A stretch of 64,000 nt of DNA from Mesorhizobium sp. (GCF_016793485.1 NZ_JAEULZ010000006.1:124001-188000), one strand, 5' to 3'; shown: positions 6,918-15,690, numbered from the stretch's first letter. Notes: generated by a model from the letters alone, not told the origin. Numbers and translations: made by a program.

Positions 6918-9667
6918 ACGTGCACGGCCACGCCATCACCTTCGAAGTCAACGGCGCGCCGGCAACCGTCTCGGTGCATCCGGTGACGCGGCTGTCGTCG
7001 GTCCTGCGCGACGAACTCCGGCTGACGGGAACGAAGGTCGGCTGCGACGCCGGTGACTGCGGCGCTTGCACCGTCCTGCTCGACGGCGAACCGGCCTGCG
7101 CGTGCCTTTTGCCCGTGGCCTCGATCGAGGGGCGTTCCGTGCAAACGGTCGAAGGATTGGCCAATGGTCGGCTGTCGGCGCTGCAGGCGTCCTTCCTCGA
7201 ACATGGCGCGGCGCAATGCGGCATCTGCACGCCCGGCCTCCTTGTGACGGCGACCGCGTTGCTGGAGCGCTGCCCGCGCCCGTCCGAGGCCGAGGTGAAG
7301 GATGCGTTGGGCGGCGTGCTCTGCCGCTGCACCGGCTATCGCAAGATCATCACGGCGGTCGCCGAGGCGTGGAAGCATGATGGCGACCTCGCTTCGAAAT
7401 TGCCTGAAACCGGCAAGGCCGTTGGCGCCTCACCTGTCCGGCTGGATGGCGTGCCGAAAGTGACGGGCGAGGAAAAATTCGGCGCGGACAGTTTCCCCGT
7501 TGATGCGCTGTCTGTGCTCGTCCTGCGCTCGCCGCATCATCGTGCCCGGTTCAGCTTCGGCGATGTTGAGGAATGGCGGCGCGGGAATCCCGGCGTGGTT
7601 GCCGTTTTCACAGCCGCCGACATCCCGGGCCGCAACCGCTTCGGCGCCATTCCGTCCTTTGCCGACCAGCCGGCGCTTGCGGAGGGCATGGTGCGTTTCC
7701 GGGGCGAGGCGGTGGCGCTGATTGCGGCCGAGCGAATAGCCGTCCCCACACTAGACATGGCGACATTTCCGGTAACGTGGACAGAACAGCCGCATGCCCT
7801 GTTGCCACGCGAAGCACAAGGACCGGATGCCGTGTTGCTCCACGCGCACCGGCCCGGCAATCTTCTCGCCAGCGGTATCGTTGAACACGGTGATGCGGAT
7901 AGGGCGCTGCGCGACGCGGCGCACGTCGTGTCTGGTGCGTTCGAGACCTCCTGCGTCGAGCATGCTTATATCGAGCCGGAAGCCGGCTTCGCTCGTATGG
8001 ACGGGGACACGCTTGTCGTCTCCGCCTGCACGCAGGCGCCGCACATGGACCGCGAGGACACTGCGCTTGTTCTCGGGCTGCCGCTGGAGAAGGTGCGGAT
8101 CGTGCCGACGGCGACTGGCGGCGGCTTCGGCTCCAAGATCGACGTATCGCTGCAGCCGCTGATCGGGCTGGTGGCGCTCAAGACCGGCAGGCCCGCGGCG
8201 CTCGCCTATACGCGCATGGAATCGATGACATCGACCACCAAGCGCCATCCGGCCGCCATGCAGGCGACTATCGGCGCGGATGTCGATGGTAGCATCGTCG
8301 GCATGGTCTTCGATGGCGAATTCAACACCGGCCCCTACGCCAGTTTTGGGCCGACGGTCGCCAACCGCGTGCCGGTTCACGCCTCGGGCCCCTATCGCAC
8401 GCCGAACTATAGCGCCAAGGGCCGCGCCATCCACACCAATGGTCCGAACGGCGGCGCCTTTCGCGGTTTCGGCGTGCCGCAGGCGACGATCATGCAGGAA
8501 ACGCTTTACGACGAGCTCGCCGCAAAGCTTGGCATGGACCGTCTGGAATTCCGTCTGAAGAATGCATTGCGCGACGGCGACGCTACCGTGACCGGCCAGA
8601 AACTGGAGAGCGGCGTCGGCATCGTCGCCTGCCTGGAAGCCCTGCGTCCGCATTGGTCGCGCGCTCTGGCCGACGCCGAGGCGTTCAACGCGATGCATGC
8701 AAATTTCAAGCGCGGCATCGGCGTCGCGTCCTGCTGGTATGGCTGCGGCAACACCTCCATCGCCAATCCCTCGACCATCAAGGCGGGCATTACCGGCGAT
8801 GGCCATGTCGTGCTGCATCAGGGCGCGGTCGACATCGGGCAGGGCGCAAACACCGTCATCGCCCAGATCTTCGCCGATACGCTCGGCGTGCCGCTCGCCG
8901 ATATAAGTCTGGTCGGCGCGGACACGGCGGTGACTCCCGACGCCGGCAAGACGTCCGCCTCGCGCCAGACCTACATCTCCGGCAAGGCTGCAGAGAAAGC
9001 GGCGCGGGCGCTGCGCGAACAGATCCTGCGTTTCGCCAACGTCTCGCCCGGCGCAAGCCTGTCGTTCGAGGCTGGTGCGGCGGTCGTGCGCGAAGGCGAG
9101 GCGGCACGACGTATCGACCTTGCGCGGCTGAAGGCCAATGGCGAAGGCTACGTGTTTTCAGCCCGCGAAAGCTACGACCCGCCGACTGAGGCGCTGGATG
9201 AAAAGGGGCAGGGCAAGCCATACGCGGTCTATGGCTACGGAGCACAGATCGCCGAGCTCGAGGTCGACAGGAAGCTCGGCACGGTGAAGCTCATCAAGAT
9301 CACCGCCGCGCACGATGTCGGCCGCGCCATCAACCCGCTGCTGGTCGAAGGCCAGATCGAAGGCGGCATCGCGCAGGGCATCGGGCTTGCGCTGATGGAG
9401 GAATACATCACCGGCCGCACCGAAAACCTGCACGACTATCTCATCCCGACCATCGGCGATGTCCCCGAAATAGAGTCGATCATCATCGAGGTGCCGGATC
9501 CGGAGGGACCCTTCGGGGCGAAGGGATTAGGCGAGCACGTGTTGATCCCCACCGCGCCCGCGATCCTGAACGCGATCCGCCATGCAACGGGTGTGTTGGT
9601 GACGAAGGTGCCGGCGACACCGACACGCGTGCTTGAGGCGGTCAGAGCGCGGGAGGCGATACGATGA
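6914..9667 (+). CDS. Fused [2Fe-2S] and molybdopterin subunit of a xanthine dehydrogenase-family hydroxylase
   Basis: This 917-residue protein joins two subunits that are often separate. Residues 1-150 are the small iron-sulfur subunit: Cys44, 49, 52 and 64 form the plant-type cluster, and Cys102, 105, 137 and 139 (CGIC..CRCTGY) form the second. Residues from about 165 are the molybdopterin large subunit, with GGGFGSK near 402, GAFRGFGVPQ near 515, a Q-rich DIGQGANT segment, and the catalytic glutamate Glu874 in GLGEH. All known catalytic motifs look intact. Such fusions are known in nicotinate- and isoquinoline-type oxidoreductases. The substrate is inferred from the reductase gene that follows. 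Confidence 0.9.
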   Translation: MNVHGHAITFEVNGAPATVSVHPVTRLSSVLRDELRLTGTKVGCDAGDCGACTVLLDGEPACACLLPVASIEGRSVQTVEGLANGRLSALQASFLEHGAAQCGICTPGLLVTATALLERCPRPSEAEVKDALGGVLCRCTGYRKIITAVAEAWKHDGDLASKLPETGKAVGASPVRLDGVPKVTGEEKFGADSFPVDALSVLVLRSPHHRARFSFGDVEEWRRGNPGVVAVFTAADIPGRNRFGAIPSFADQPALAEGMVRFRGEAVALIAAERIAVPTLDMATFPVTWTEQPHALLPREAQGPDAVLLHAHRPGNLLASGIVEHGDADRALRDAAHVVSGAFETSCVEHAYIEPEAGFARMDGDTLVVSACTQAPHMDREDTALVLGLPLEKVRIVPTATGGGFGSKIDVSLQPLIGLVALKTGRPAALAYTRMESMTSTTKRHPAAMQATIGADVDGSIVGMVFDGEFNTGPYASFGPTVANRVPVHASGPYRTPNYSAKGRAIHTNGPNGGAFRGFGVPQATIMQETLYDELAAKLGMDRLEFRLKNALRDGDATVTGQKLESGVGIVACLEALRPHWSRALADAEAFNAMHANFKRGIGVASCWYGCGNTSIANPSTIKAGITGDGHVVLHQGAVDIGQGANTVIAQIFADTLGVPLADISLVGADTAVTPDAGKTSASRQTYISGKAAEKAARALREQILRFANVSPGASLSFEAGAAVVREGEAARRIDLARLKANGEGYVFSARESYDPPTEALDEKGQGKPYAVYGYGAQIAELEVDRKLGTVKLIKITAAHDVGRAINPLLVEGQIEGGIAQGIGLALMEEYITGRTENLHDYLIPTIGDVPEIESIIIEVPDPEGPFGAKGLGEHVLIPTAPAILNAIRHATGVLVTKVPATPTRVLEAVRAREAIR

Positions 9668-11184
9668 GCGAACTCGCCGAACGTTTCGAGACGCATGACG
9701 CGGGCGAGAAGCAGGTCGCCGAAAAGATCCGCTGCGATGCCTGTCCGGTCATGTGCTACATCGCCGACGGCCGGTCTGGCGCCTGCGACCGCTACGGCAA
9801 TTCCGGCGGTCGCATCGTGCGGCTGGACCCGCTGACCATACTGGAGCAGGGCGGCGCTGCCGTGGCTTTTGATGCGGGTCAGGCGGGCGACGGGCAACTC
9901 GTCAACACGAGCCAGCGTTTCGTCACCGCCATCGGCGCCGGCACCACCTATCCCGACTACAAGCCCGCCCCCTTCATTGTCAGCCAGGAGGTCGAAGGCG
10001 TAGACCTCGTGACGGTCGTCACCGAGGGCATCTTCTCCTACTGCGGCGTCAAGGTGAAGATCGACACTGACCGCCACATCGGCCCGGAGGCCGCGACGGT
10101 CAGGGCGCAGGGCGAGGCGATCGGCCATGTGACGACGGGCGAATACGGCTCGCAGATGCTGTCGCTCGGCGGCGTCCACCATCTGACCGGCGGCTCGAAA
10201 TCCGAGGGACGCGTCACCTGCGACGCGCTGCTCAACCTCTGCAACAAGCAACCTGTGGAACTCGCCATCGACGGTGGCGCGACTGTCGTCGTGCAGGCGG
10301 GTAAACCGCCGGTCATCGACGGCAAGCTCGAGAACCGCATGCGCGTAGGCTGCGGCTCGGCCACCATCGGCATGTTTGCCGCGCAGTGGCGCGGACTGGT
10401 TGACGAGGTGGTGGTGGTGGATGACCACATCACCGGCGTCGTGTCGGAGCATCAGGCTGGCAAGGTACTGGGCTGGGAAGACACCGGCATCAAGATCGTG
10501 GGGCGGCGCTCGACACCGGGTCGCTACTTCAAGGTCTCGGAGCCCGGCCTTGGCTGGGGCGGCACAACGATTTCCGATCCGCTTTCCATCCTCGGCGAAT
10601 GGAATGCGAAGAAGGGCGCACTGCCCGGCCTGTCGCTGCTGATGGTTTCGACCACAGGCGAGCAGTTCGCCTATTACGAATTGGACGACGACCTGAAACC
10701 TGTCGAAAGGCCGTTCCCCGAACGTCTCAGGAAATCCGTGGAGCTGATCGAGGAGAATTGCGAACCGGCGCTTTGCACCGTGCTGTTCGTCGGCGGAGCC
10801 GGGGGCTCTCTGAGAGCCGGCGTGGTTGAGAATCCCGTCCGCCTGACGCGCTCGGTGCAGGACCTGCAGACCTATGTCACCGTCGGTGGCGCGCCGGTCT
10901 ATGTCTGGCCGGGCGGCGGCATCACGCTGATGGTCGACGTGACGCGCGTACCGGACAACGCCTTCGGCTACGTGCCGACGCCAGCGCTGGTCGCGCCGAT
11001 CGAGTTCACGCTGCGTCGCGATGATTATGTCTCGCTCGGCGGCCATCTCGACCACATCCGGAGCGTGGACGACGTACTCGCCAATGGCGGCGAGTTTTTC
11101 AACCCTCGCCGGGAGATCGACGCTTCGTCAGGTAACCCCTGGCCGCCGTTGGCGCAGCTTCATCTGCTGGACGGAACGGCATGA
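9664..11184 (+). CDS. 6-hydroxynicotinate reductase-like iron-sulfur flavoprotein
   Basis: This 506-residue protein resembles the proteins annotated as 6-hydroxynicotinate reductase, which in Eubacterium barkeri reduces 6-hydroxynicotinate to 1,4,5,6-tetrahydro-6-oxonicotinate. The N-terminus has Cys24, Cys27, Cys31 and Cys41 (CDACPVMC, then GACDRYG), a likely [4Fe-4S] site. Further cysteines occur in FSYCGVKV, VTCDALLNLCN and VGCGSAT. The E. barkeri enzyme carries a covalent flavin, and Thr234 in GCGSAT resembles a flavin attachment site. The gene is coupled by 4-base overlaps to the molybdenum hydroxylase and to the UPF0280 gene. The family call is from memory of the family; the exact substrate could be a related heterocycle. 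Confidence 0.75.
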   Translation: MSELAERFETHDAGEKQVAEKIRCDACPVMCYIADGRSGACDRYGNSGGRIVRLDPLTILEQGGAAVAFDAGQAGDGQLVNTSQRFVTAIGAGTTYPDYKPAPFIVSQEVEGVDLVTVVTEGIFSYCGVKVKIDTDRHIGPEAATVRAQGEAIGHVTTGEYGSQMLSLGGVHHLTGGSKSEGRVTCDALLNLCNKQPVELAIDGGATVVVQAGKPPVIDGKLENRMRVGCGSATIGMFAAQWRGLVDEVVVVDDHITGVVSEHQAGKVLGWEDTGIKIVGRRSTPGRYFKVSEPGLGWGGTTISDPLSILGEWNAKKGALPGLSLLMVSTTGEQFAYYELDDDLKPVERPFPERLRKSVELIEENCEPALCTVLFVGGAGGSLRAGVVENPVRLTRSVQDLQTYVTVGGAPVYVWPGGGITLMVDVTRVPDNAFGYVPTPALVAPIEFTLRRDDYVSLGGHLDHIRSVDDVLANGGEFFNPRREIDASSGNPWPPLAQLHLLDGTA

Positions 11185-12257
11185 CCGGCCCGCAGACGAA
11201 CATGCTGCCGGATGGACGGCGGCTGCATCTCAATCACGGTCCGATTGACCTGATCATCGAGGCGTTCGGTGCGGCGCACGAGGTCAAGGCTGCATACCAA
11301 CAGGCGACCGCGCGGTTCCAGACGATCCTGCCGGAACTTGTCGAGGAATTGCCGGCGTTACGCCGTGCAGCGTCTTCGCGCCCACGCCGTTTTGCCGGGG
11401 TAACCGCGCGGCGCATGGAGGCCGCGGTGTCGCCTTTGGCGGCGGAAAACTTCATCACGCCGATGGCCGCGGTAGCGGGGTCCGTAGCCGACGAAATTCT
11501 GGCTGCGCTTGTGAAAGGCCGGACTCTCTACTGGGCGTACGTGAACAATGGTGGCGACAGCGCGCTTTTCCTCGCGTCCGGCCAGTCGTTGCGGCTGGCG
11601 ATCGGCGGAACGAGCAATGGCTTTGCCGACCGGATTGCCATCCACGCGAAGGATGCCGTGCGCGGTGTCGCCACCAGCGGCTGGCGCGGGCGGTCCTTCT
11701 CGCTCGGCATCGCCGACGCGGTGACCGTTCTCGCACGAACCGCGGCGCAGGCTGACGCCGCTGCGACGATCATCGCCAACGCTGTCGATTTGCCGGGACA
11801 CGCAGCGATCCGTCGTGAGAAGGCCAACAAGCTTGCGCCCGACAGCGACTTGGGTGAGAGGCTGGTGACGACGGGCGTTGGTGCGTTGTCGGAGGATGAG
11901 GCAGCGGAAGCATTGGAGGCCGGTCTTGCCTCGGCGGATTCCCTTCTACAACAAGGCCTGATCGAGGCGGCGGCTTTGTTTCTGAACGGCGTGAGCCGCG
12001 TGAGTGGCGTACTTCGGTATGAGCCGGCATCCCTTCGCGCCCCCCTCTGGCCTGCCGGCCATCTCCCCCACACGGGGGGAGAACAGCCTGCAAGCCGACT
12101 TTCGCCAATCTTCAACTCTGACGCTGCGCACGACGCGCCTACAGCGTCACAGCCAATCTCCCCCCATGTGGGGGAGATGGCCGGCAGGCCAGAGGGGGGC
12201 AACGTAGAGCGCAGGCTTCTCGGCCGATCGCCAAACCATGGGAGGCCATATGCCTGA
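11181..12257 (+). CDS. UPF0280 family protein (ApbE-like), with a repeat-encoded C-terminal tail
   Basis: This protein has 358 residues, while family members are usually about 280. Residues 1-286 match UPF0280, including the alternating alanine/glycine core with FITPMAAVAGSVADEI and DAVTVLARTAAQADAAATIIANAVD, reminiscent of the ApbE flavin transferase fold. From about residue 287 the frame runs through a palindromic repeat (12040-12199), which adds a proline- and glycine-rich tail unrelated to the family. The stop lies seven bases past the start of the next gene. ApbE proteins attach flavin to threonine, so a role in flavinylating the reductase encoded just upstream is an attractive inference. 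Confidence 0.8.
   Translation: MTGPQTNMLPDGRRLHLNHGPIDLIIEAFGAAHEVKAAYQQATARFQTILPELVEELPALRRAASSRPRRFAGVTARRMEAAVSPLAAENFITPMAAVAGSVADEILAALVKGRTLYWAYVNNGGDSALFLASGQSLRLAIGGTSNGFADRIAIHAKDAVRGVATSGWRGRSFSLGIADAVTVLARTAAQADAAATIIANAVDLPGHAAIRREKANKLAPDSDLGERLVTTGVGALSEDEAAEALEAGLASADSLLQQGLIEAAALFLNGVSRVSGVLRYEPASLRAPLWPAGHLPHTGGEQPASRLSPIFNSDAAHDAPTASQPISPHVGEMAGRPEGGNVERRLLGRSPNHGRPYA
12040..12199. repeat. Rhizobiales-type palindromic repeat inside the UPF0280 gene
   Basis: The left arm, 12040-12082, begins CCCCCCTCTGGCCTGCCGGC, and the right arm, 12157-12199, is its reverse complement over 43 bp with a single mismatch. Each arm is itself partly self-complementary (CCCCC...GGGGG). The 74-bp centre is not repeated elsewhere in the window. 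Elements of this kind are common between genes in Mesorhizobium and Brucella relatives. Here it is translated as the C-terminus of the UPF0280 protein instead of being intergenic. Confidence 0.9.
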
Positions 12258-12834
12258 ATTTCCGATCCGCAAGATCGCGCTTCTCAACGAAGAGAGCCTG
12301 CATGATGGCGGTCCCGCGCCGGAACAGCCGCGCCGGCGGGCGGCGGCCTGGGCCATCGTGCAAAATCCCTTTGCCGGCGGCTATTCGGCCGAACTGCAGT
12401 CCGCGATGGACGATTTGAAGCCGCTCGGCCGACTGTTGACCGAGCGGTTGATCGCCATGCTTGGCGGCGACACCGCACTGATCGACGGCTATGGCAAGGG
12501 GGCCATCGTCGGCACGGCGGGCGAACTGGAGCATGGCGCTCTCTGGCATGTGCCGGGCGGCTACGCCATGCGCGAGCGGCTGGGTGCCTCGAAGGCCATC
12601 GTGCCGTCGGCGATGAAGCTCGGCGCATTTAGCGCCAGCCTCGACGTGCCGCTTGGCCACGCCAACGCGGCCTATGTGCGCAGCCATTTCGACGCCATCA
12701 CCGTCGCCGACCCGCAGGGGCCGCGCCCGGACGAAATCCTGTTCGTGCTCGCCATGTCAATCGGCGGCCGCGTGCATTCGCGCATGGGCGGACTGGAAGT
12801 GTGGCAGGTGAAGGGGGAGGACGGGCTGCGATGA
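12250..12834 (+). CDS. DUF1185 / 'amino acid synthesis' family protein
   Basis: This 194-residue protein starts MPEFPIRKIALLNEE. It matches the DUF1185 (AA_synth) family by the patterns AAWAIVQNPFAGGYS, GYGKGAIVGTAGELEHGALWHVPGGYAMR and the C-terminal DEILFVLAMSIGGRVHSRMGG. The biochemical function of the family is not established. The ATG at 12250 follows GGAGG at 12241-12245; an upstream ATG at 12238 lacks such a site. Its start lies inside the last codons of the UPF0280 gene and its end overlaps the MarR gene, so it belongs to the same operon and probably the same pathway. Confidence 0.85.
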   Translation: MPEFPIRKIALLNEESLHDGGPAPEQPRRRAAAWAIVQNPFAGGYSAELQSAMDDLKPLGRLLTERLIAMLGGDTALIDGYGKGAIVGTAGELEHGALWHVPGGYAMRERLGASKAIVPSAMKLGAFSASLDVPLGHANAAYVRSHFDAITVADPQGPRPDEILFVLAMSIGGRVHSRMGGLEVWQVKGEDGLR

Positions 12835-13292
12835 CGGGGACGACCGGCGAGCGCAATCTGAGACTTGTCGAGGACGACCCGCCCGAAGGCTATCGCCTGC
12901 AGGAGCAGGTCGGCTTCGTGTTGCGCAAGGCCCACCAGCGCCACGTCGCCATCTTCGCCGAAAAGATCGGTGACCTGACGCCGCCACAATTCGCCGCGCT
13001 GGCGAAACTCGCCGATGTCGGTGAGACATCGCAGAACCAACTCGGGAGCCTGATCGCCATGGATGCGGCGACGGTCAAGGGCGTCATCGACCGTCTAAAG
13101 TCGCGCGGCCTGGTCACGCTGACGCGGCACGACGTGGACCGACGGAGGCTGATGGTCAGCCTGACGGCGGAGGGGCGCGAGACCGTCGAGCGGCTGGTGC
13201 CGCTGGCCGAAGACATTACCGCCGAGACGCTGCGGCCGCTTTCCCCGAAGGAAGCAGCGACATTGCTGCGGCTTCTCTCACGCATCGCCTGA
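12831..13292 (+). CDS. MarR family transcriptional regulator
   Basis: This is a 153-residue winged-helix regulator. The DNA-recognition region is SQNQLGSLIAMDAATVKGVIDRLKSRGLVTL, followed by the wing HDVDRRRLMVSLTAEGRE, the classic D-x-R-(x)3-(V/L)-x-L-T-x-x-G pattern. MarR repressors NicR (Pseudomonas) and BpsR (Bordetella) control nicotinate degradation, which fits this context. The effector is likely a pathway intermediate. It is the last gene of the operon that starts at 6057, coupled by ATGA. Whether it binds the shared 25-bp motif is unknown. Confidence 0.9.
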   Translation: MTGTTGERNLRLVEDDPPEGYRLQEQVGFVLRKAHQRHVAIFAEKIGDLTPPQFAALAKLADVGETSQNQLGSLIAMDAATVKGVIDRLKSRGLVTLTRHDVDRRRLMVSLTAEGRETVERLVPLAEDITAETLRPLSPKEAATLLRLLSRIA

Positions 13293-13405
13293 CGGTGCGT
13301 CGGGTCAGCGTGCCGAAATAGCCGGAATCTTGCCTCAAAAAACTCTCATCCGGCCGTCAGTTGTTTGCGCGGGGGGCTTCATCACGCCAATGAGGCCCGA
13401 AAATA

Positions 13406-14044
13406 ATGATCGAAAGCAAACCCCATAACGCGTTCTGGCGCACGCTCTATACACAGGGTCACGATTCCGCGCTGCTATCGCCGGCGCTTGGCTGGAATCT
13501 GACCGGCATGGCCTCGTTCTGGCACAGGTCCGGACCGGTGGCCGTCAACTACACCGTCGAAGTCGACGAAGCTTTTGTCACCCGTCGCGGCAGCGTACGC
13601 GGTTTCGTGGGAAGACGACGCTTCTACCACTCGATGGATCGCAAGCCGGAAGGCTGGAAGCTGGACGGCAAGCCGCAGGGCCTCAGCGAGCTGGTTGACC
13701 TCGACCTCGGTTTCACGCCGGCCACAAACGTCCTGCAATTGCAGCGCCTGAATCTGGAAGTCGGCGAGCGCGCCGAATTTTCGGTGGCATGGTTCGACAT
13801 CGGCAAGCATGCGCTGGTTGAGCTGCCGCAGGTATACGAACGCATCGACGCCAACCGCTATGCATACCAGTCGCCGACGACGGGTTACGAAGCGGAACTC
13901 GAGATCGATCCCGTCACCGGCTTCGTACGCGACTATCCGTCGCTGTGGTCGATGGAGGAGGTAGAGGATCTCGCGGGGGAGCTGCTGGACGAGGATGATC
14001 TCGAAGACGCGCTGAGCATCTTCTCGACATCTTCTGCCGCGTAA
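13406..14044 (+). CDS. Putative glycolipid-binding family protein (DUF1089, PA1994-like)
   Basis: This 212-residue protein begins MIESKPHNAFWRTLYTQGHD. The central part, with VNYTVEVDEAFVTRRGSVRG, GWKLDGKPQ, DLDLGFTPATNVLQLQRLNL and YEAELEIDPVTGFVRDYPSLW, fits the DUF1089/glycolipid-binding family, a beta-barrel of about 185 residues. The last 25 or so residues are acidic (ELLDEDDLEDALS) and lie antisense to the serine-rich end of hyuB: the two genes overlap by 112 bases. That tail is probably not part of the fold. The function is unknown. A possible terminator before this gene was not found. Confidence 0.75.
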   Translation: MIESKPHNAFWRTLYTQGHDSALLSPALGWNLTGMASFWHRSGPVAVNYTVEVDEAFVTRRGSVRGFVGRRRFYHSMDRKPEGWKLDGKPQGLSELVDLDLGFTPATNVLQLQRLNLEVGERAEFSVAWFDIGKHALVELPQVYERIDANRYAYQSPTTGYEAELEIDPVTGFVRDYPSLWSMEEVEDLAGELLDEDDLEDALSIFSTSSAA

Positions 14045-15684
14045 TACCCCATCTCCAGGTCGTGGCGGACAAGTGCGGGATCCCGCTCAGCCGGGTTCCC
14101 GTAGCCGCCACCACCCGGCGTGGCGACACGCACACGGTCTCCGGCCTTCAGCGGAATGTCCTGTTCCTTCGAGAGATGCCCGGGCACATGGGGTTCGCCG
14201 TCGCGGAAGACGGTGACCTCGTTGACTGCGCCGTCAGCACCGCCGAGCACGCCCTGCGGCCCGAAACGTCCGTGATCCATGACGAAGGAGGCGCGCGCCT
14301 CGCCACGCAGCAGCTCGACTTCATAAGCCAGCCCGAAGCCGCCCCGATGTTTTCCCGCGCCGCCCGAGCCCTCGCGCAACGCGTAGTGCCGGTAGAGGAC
14401 AGGAAAGGCCTGCTCCATGATCTCGACCGGCGGCGACTTCGAGATGCCGATTGTCGAGCAGCCATTGGTCAGGCCGTCCTCGCGCGCGTTGCCGCCATAG
14501 CCGCCGCCGGAAATCTGGTACATGACGAAATCGCGCTTGCGCGCGGGGTCGTGCCCGCCGAGCGCGAAATTGCCGCTGGAGCCGGCAGGCGCTGCCGTCA
14601 CCTTGTCCGGCAGCGACTGAACCATCGCCGCAAATACGGCCTCGGCGATGCGCTGCGAGACCTCCGCTGCGCACCCTGACACCGGGCGCGGGTAGTGTGC
14701 GTCGAGGAACGTGCCTTCGGGCTTGATAACAGTCAACGGCTCGAAGGCGCCGGCGCTGATCGGAACATCGGGAAAAATATGACGCATGGCGAGATAGACC
14801 GACGACAGCGTGGTCGCGAGAACGCTGTTCATCGGCCCCGCGCAAGGCTTCGATGAGCCGGCAAAGTCGAAAGTCAGTCCGTCGCCCTTCTTCTCGACCG
14901 CAAGCGCGATCGTCAGCGGCTCGTCGACGACACCGTCGGAATCGACGAAGGCCTTCGAGCGATAGACGCCATCGGGAATGGCGGCGATCCCGGCGCGCAT
15001 CTGCTCTGCAGCGCGCTTGCGCAATTCGGCGATCGCCTCGGTCACCGTCTCGTCGCCATAGCGGTCGAGGATCGTGAACAGCCGCTCCTGCCCGACCAGC
15101 AGTGCCGCCGCCTGCGCGCGGATATCGCCGATGCGCTGGTCGGCGACACGGATGTTTGACGTGATGATGGCGTAGATTTCCGGGTCCAGCTTTCCCTTCT
15201 TGAAAAGCTTCACCGGCGGCAGGCGCAATCCTTCCTGCTCCACCGCCGTCGCCGACGCCGAGAAGCCACCCGGCACCGCACCGCCGATATCAGGCCAGTG
15301 GCCGGTGTTGGAGAGCCAGCAGAATATTTTGCCGGCGCGCCAGACCGGCATGGCGAAACGCACGTCCATCAAATGCGTGCCGCCCAGATACGGGTCGTTG
15401 ACGATGTAGATGTCGCGGTCCTCCGGCGGCAGGCAGCGGCCGTCGGCGATCATTTCGATGATGGTCTTCGTGGAATACTGCATCACGCCGACGAACACGG
15501 GCAGGCCCTGGCTCCCTTGCGCGATCAGCGAGCCGTCGACTGCCGAATAAATGCCGTCCGAACGGTCGTTGGCCTCGGCGATCACGGGCGAGAACGCGGC
15601 GCGCGAAAAGGTGAGGTCCATCTCGTCGCAGGTCTGCTGTAGCGCTGCCTGGATGACGGAGAGGGTGATGGGGTCGAGGGTCAT
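13933..15684 (-). CDS. hyuB: Hydantoinase B / oxoprolinase family protein
   Basis: This 583-residue subunit works with HyuA to open cyclic amides such as hydantoins, 5-oxoproline or related lactams. Family motifs include TLDPITLSVIQAALQQTCDEMD at the start, ADQRIGDIRAQAAAL, and ALREGSGGAGKHRGGFGL with VRVATPGGGGYGNPAERD near the end. The C-terminus past GYYAAEDVEKM is a serine run that overlaps the convergent DUF1089 gene. It lies downstream of hyuA on the same strand with 172 bases between them that hold a palindromic repeat. In this cluster it could hydrolyse the ring amide left after ring reduction. That role is inference. Confidence 0.9.
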   Translation of the reverse strand: MTLDPITLSVIQAALQQTCDEMDLTFSRAAFSPVIAEANDRSDGIYSAVDGSLIAQGSQGLPVFVGVMQYSTKTIIEMIADGRCLPPEDRDIYIVNDPYLGGTHLMDVRFAMPVWRAGKIFCWLSNTGHWPDIGGAVPGGFSASATAVEQEGLRLPPVKLFKKGKLDPEIYAIITSNIRVADQRIGDIRAQAAALLVGQERLFTILDRYGDETVTEAIAELRKRAAEQMRAGIAAIPDGVYRSKAFVDSDGVVDEPLTIALAVEKKGDGLTFDFAGSSKPCAGPMNSVLATTLSSVYLAMRHIFPDVPISAGAFEPLTVIKPEGTFLDAHYPRPVSGCAAEVSQRIAEAVFAAMVQSLPDKVTAAPAGSSGNFALGGHDPARKRDFVMYQISGGGYGGNAREDGLTNGCSTIGISKSPPVEIMEQAFPVLYRHYALREGSGGAGKHRGGFGLAYEVELLRGEARASFVMDHGRFGPQGVLGGADGAVNEVTVFRDGEPHVPGHLSKEQDIPLKAGDRVRVATPGGGGYGNPAERDPALVRHDLEMGYYAAEDVEKMLSASSRSSSSSSSPARSSTSSIDHSDG

Positions 15685-15690
15685 GGCGCC

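Noticed and set aside
9436-11055. 539-codon minus-strand open frame opposite the ring reductase
   Set aside because: GC-rich shadow frame; the plus-strand frame has recognisable cysteine motifs and overlaps at both ends with pathway genes.
12040-12199. Inverted repeats as ends of an insertion sequence
   Set aside because: Only 74 bases lie between the arms, with no transposase or target duplication; it fits a palindromic repeat family.
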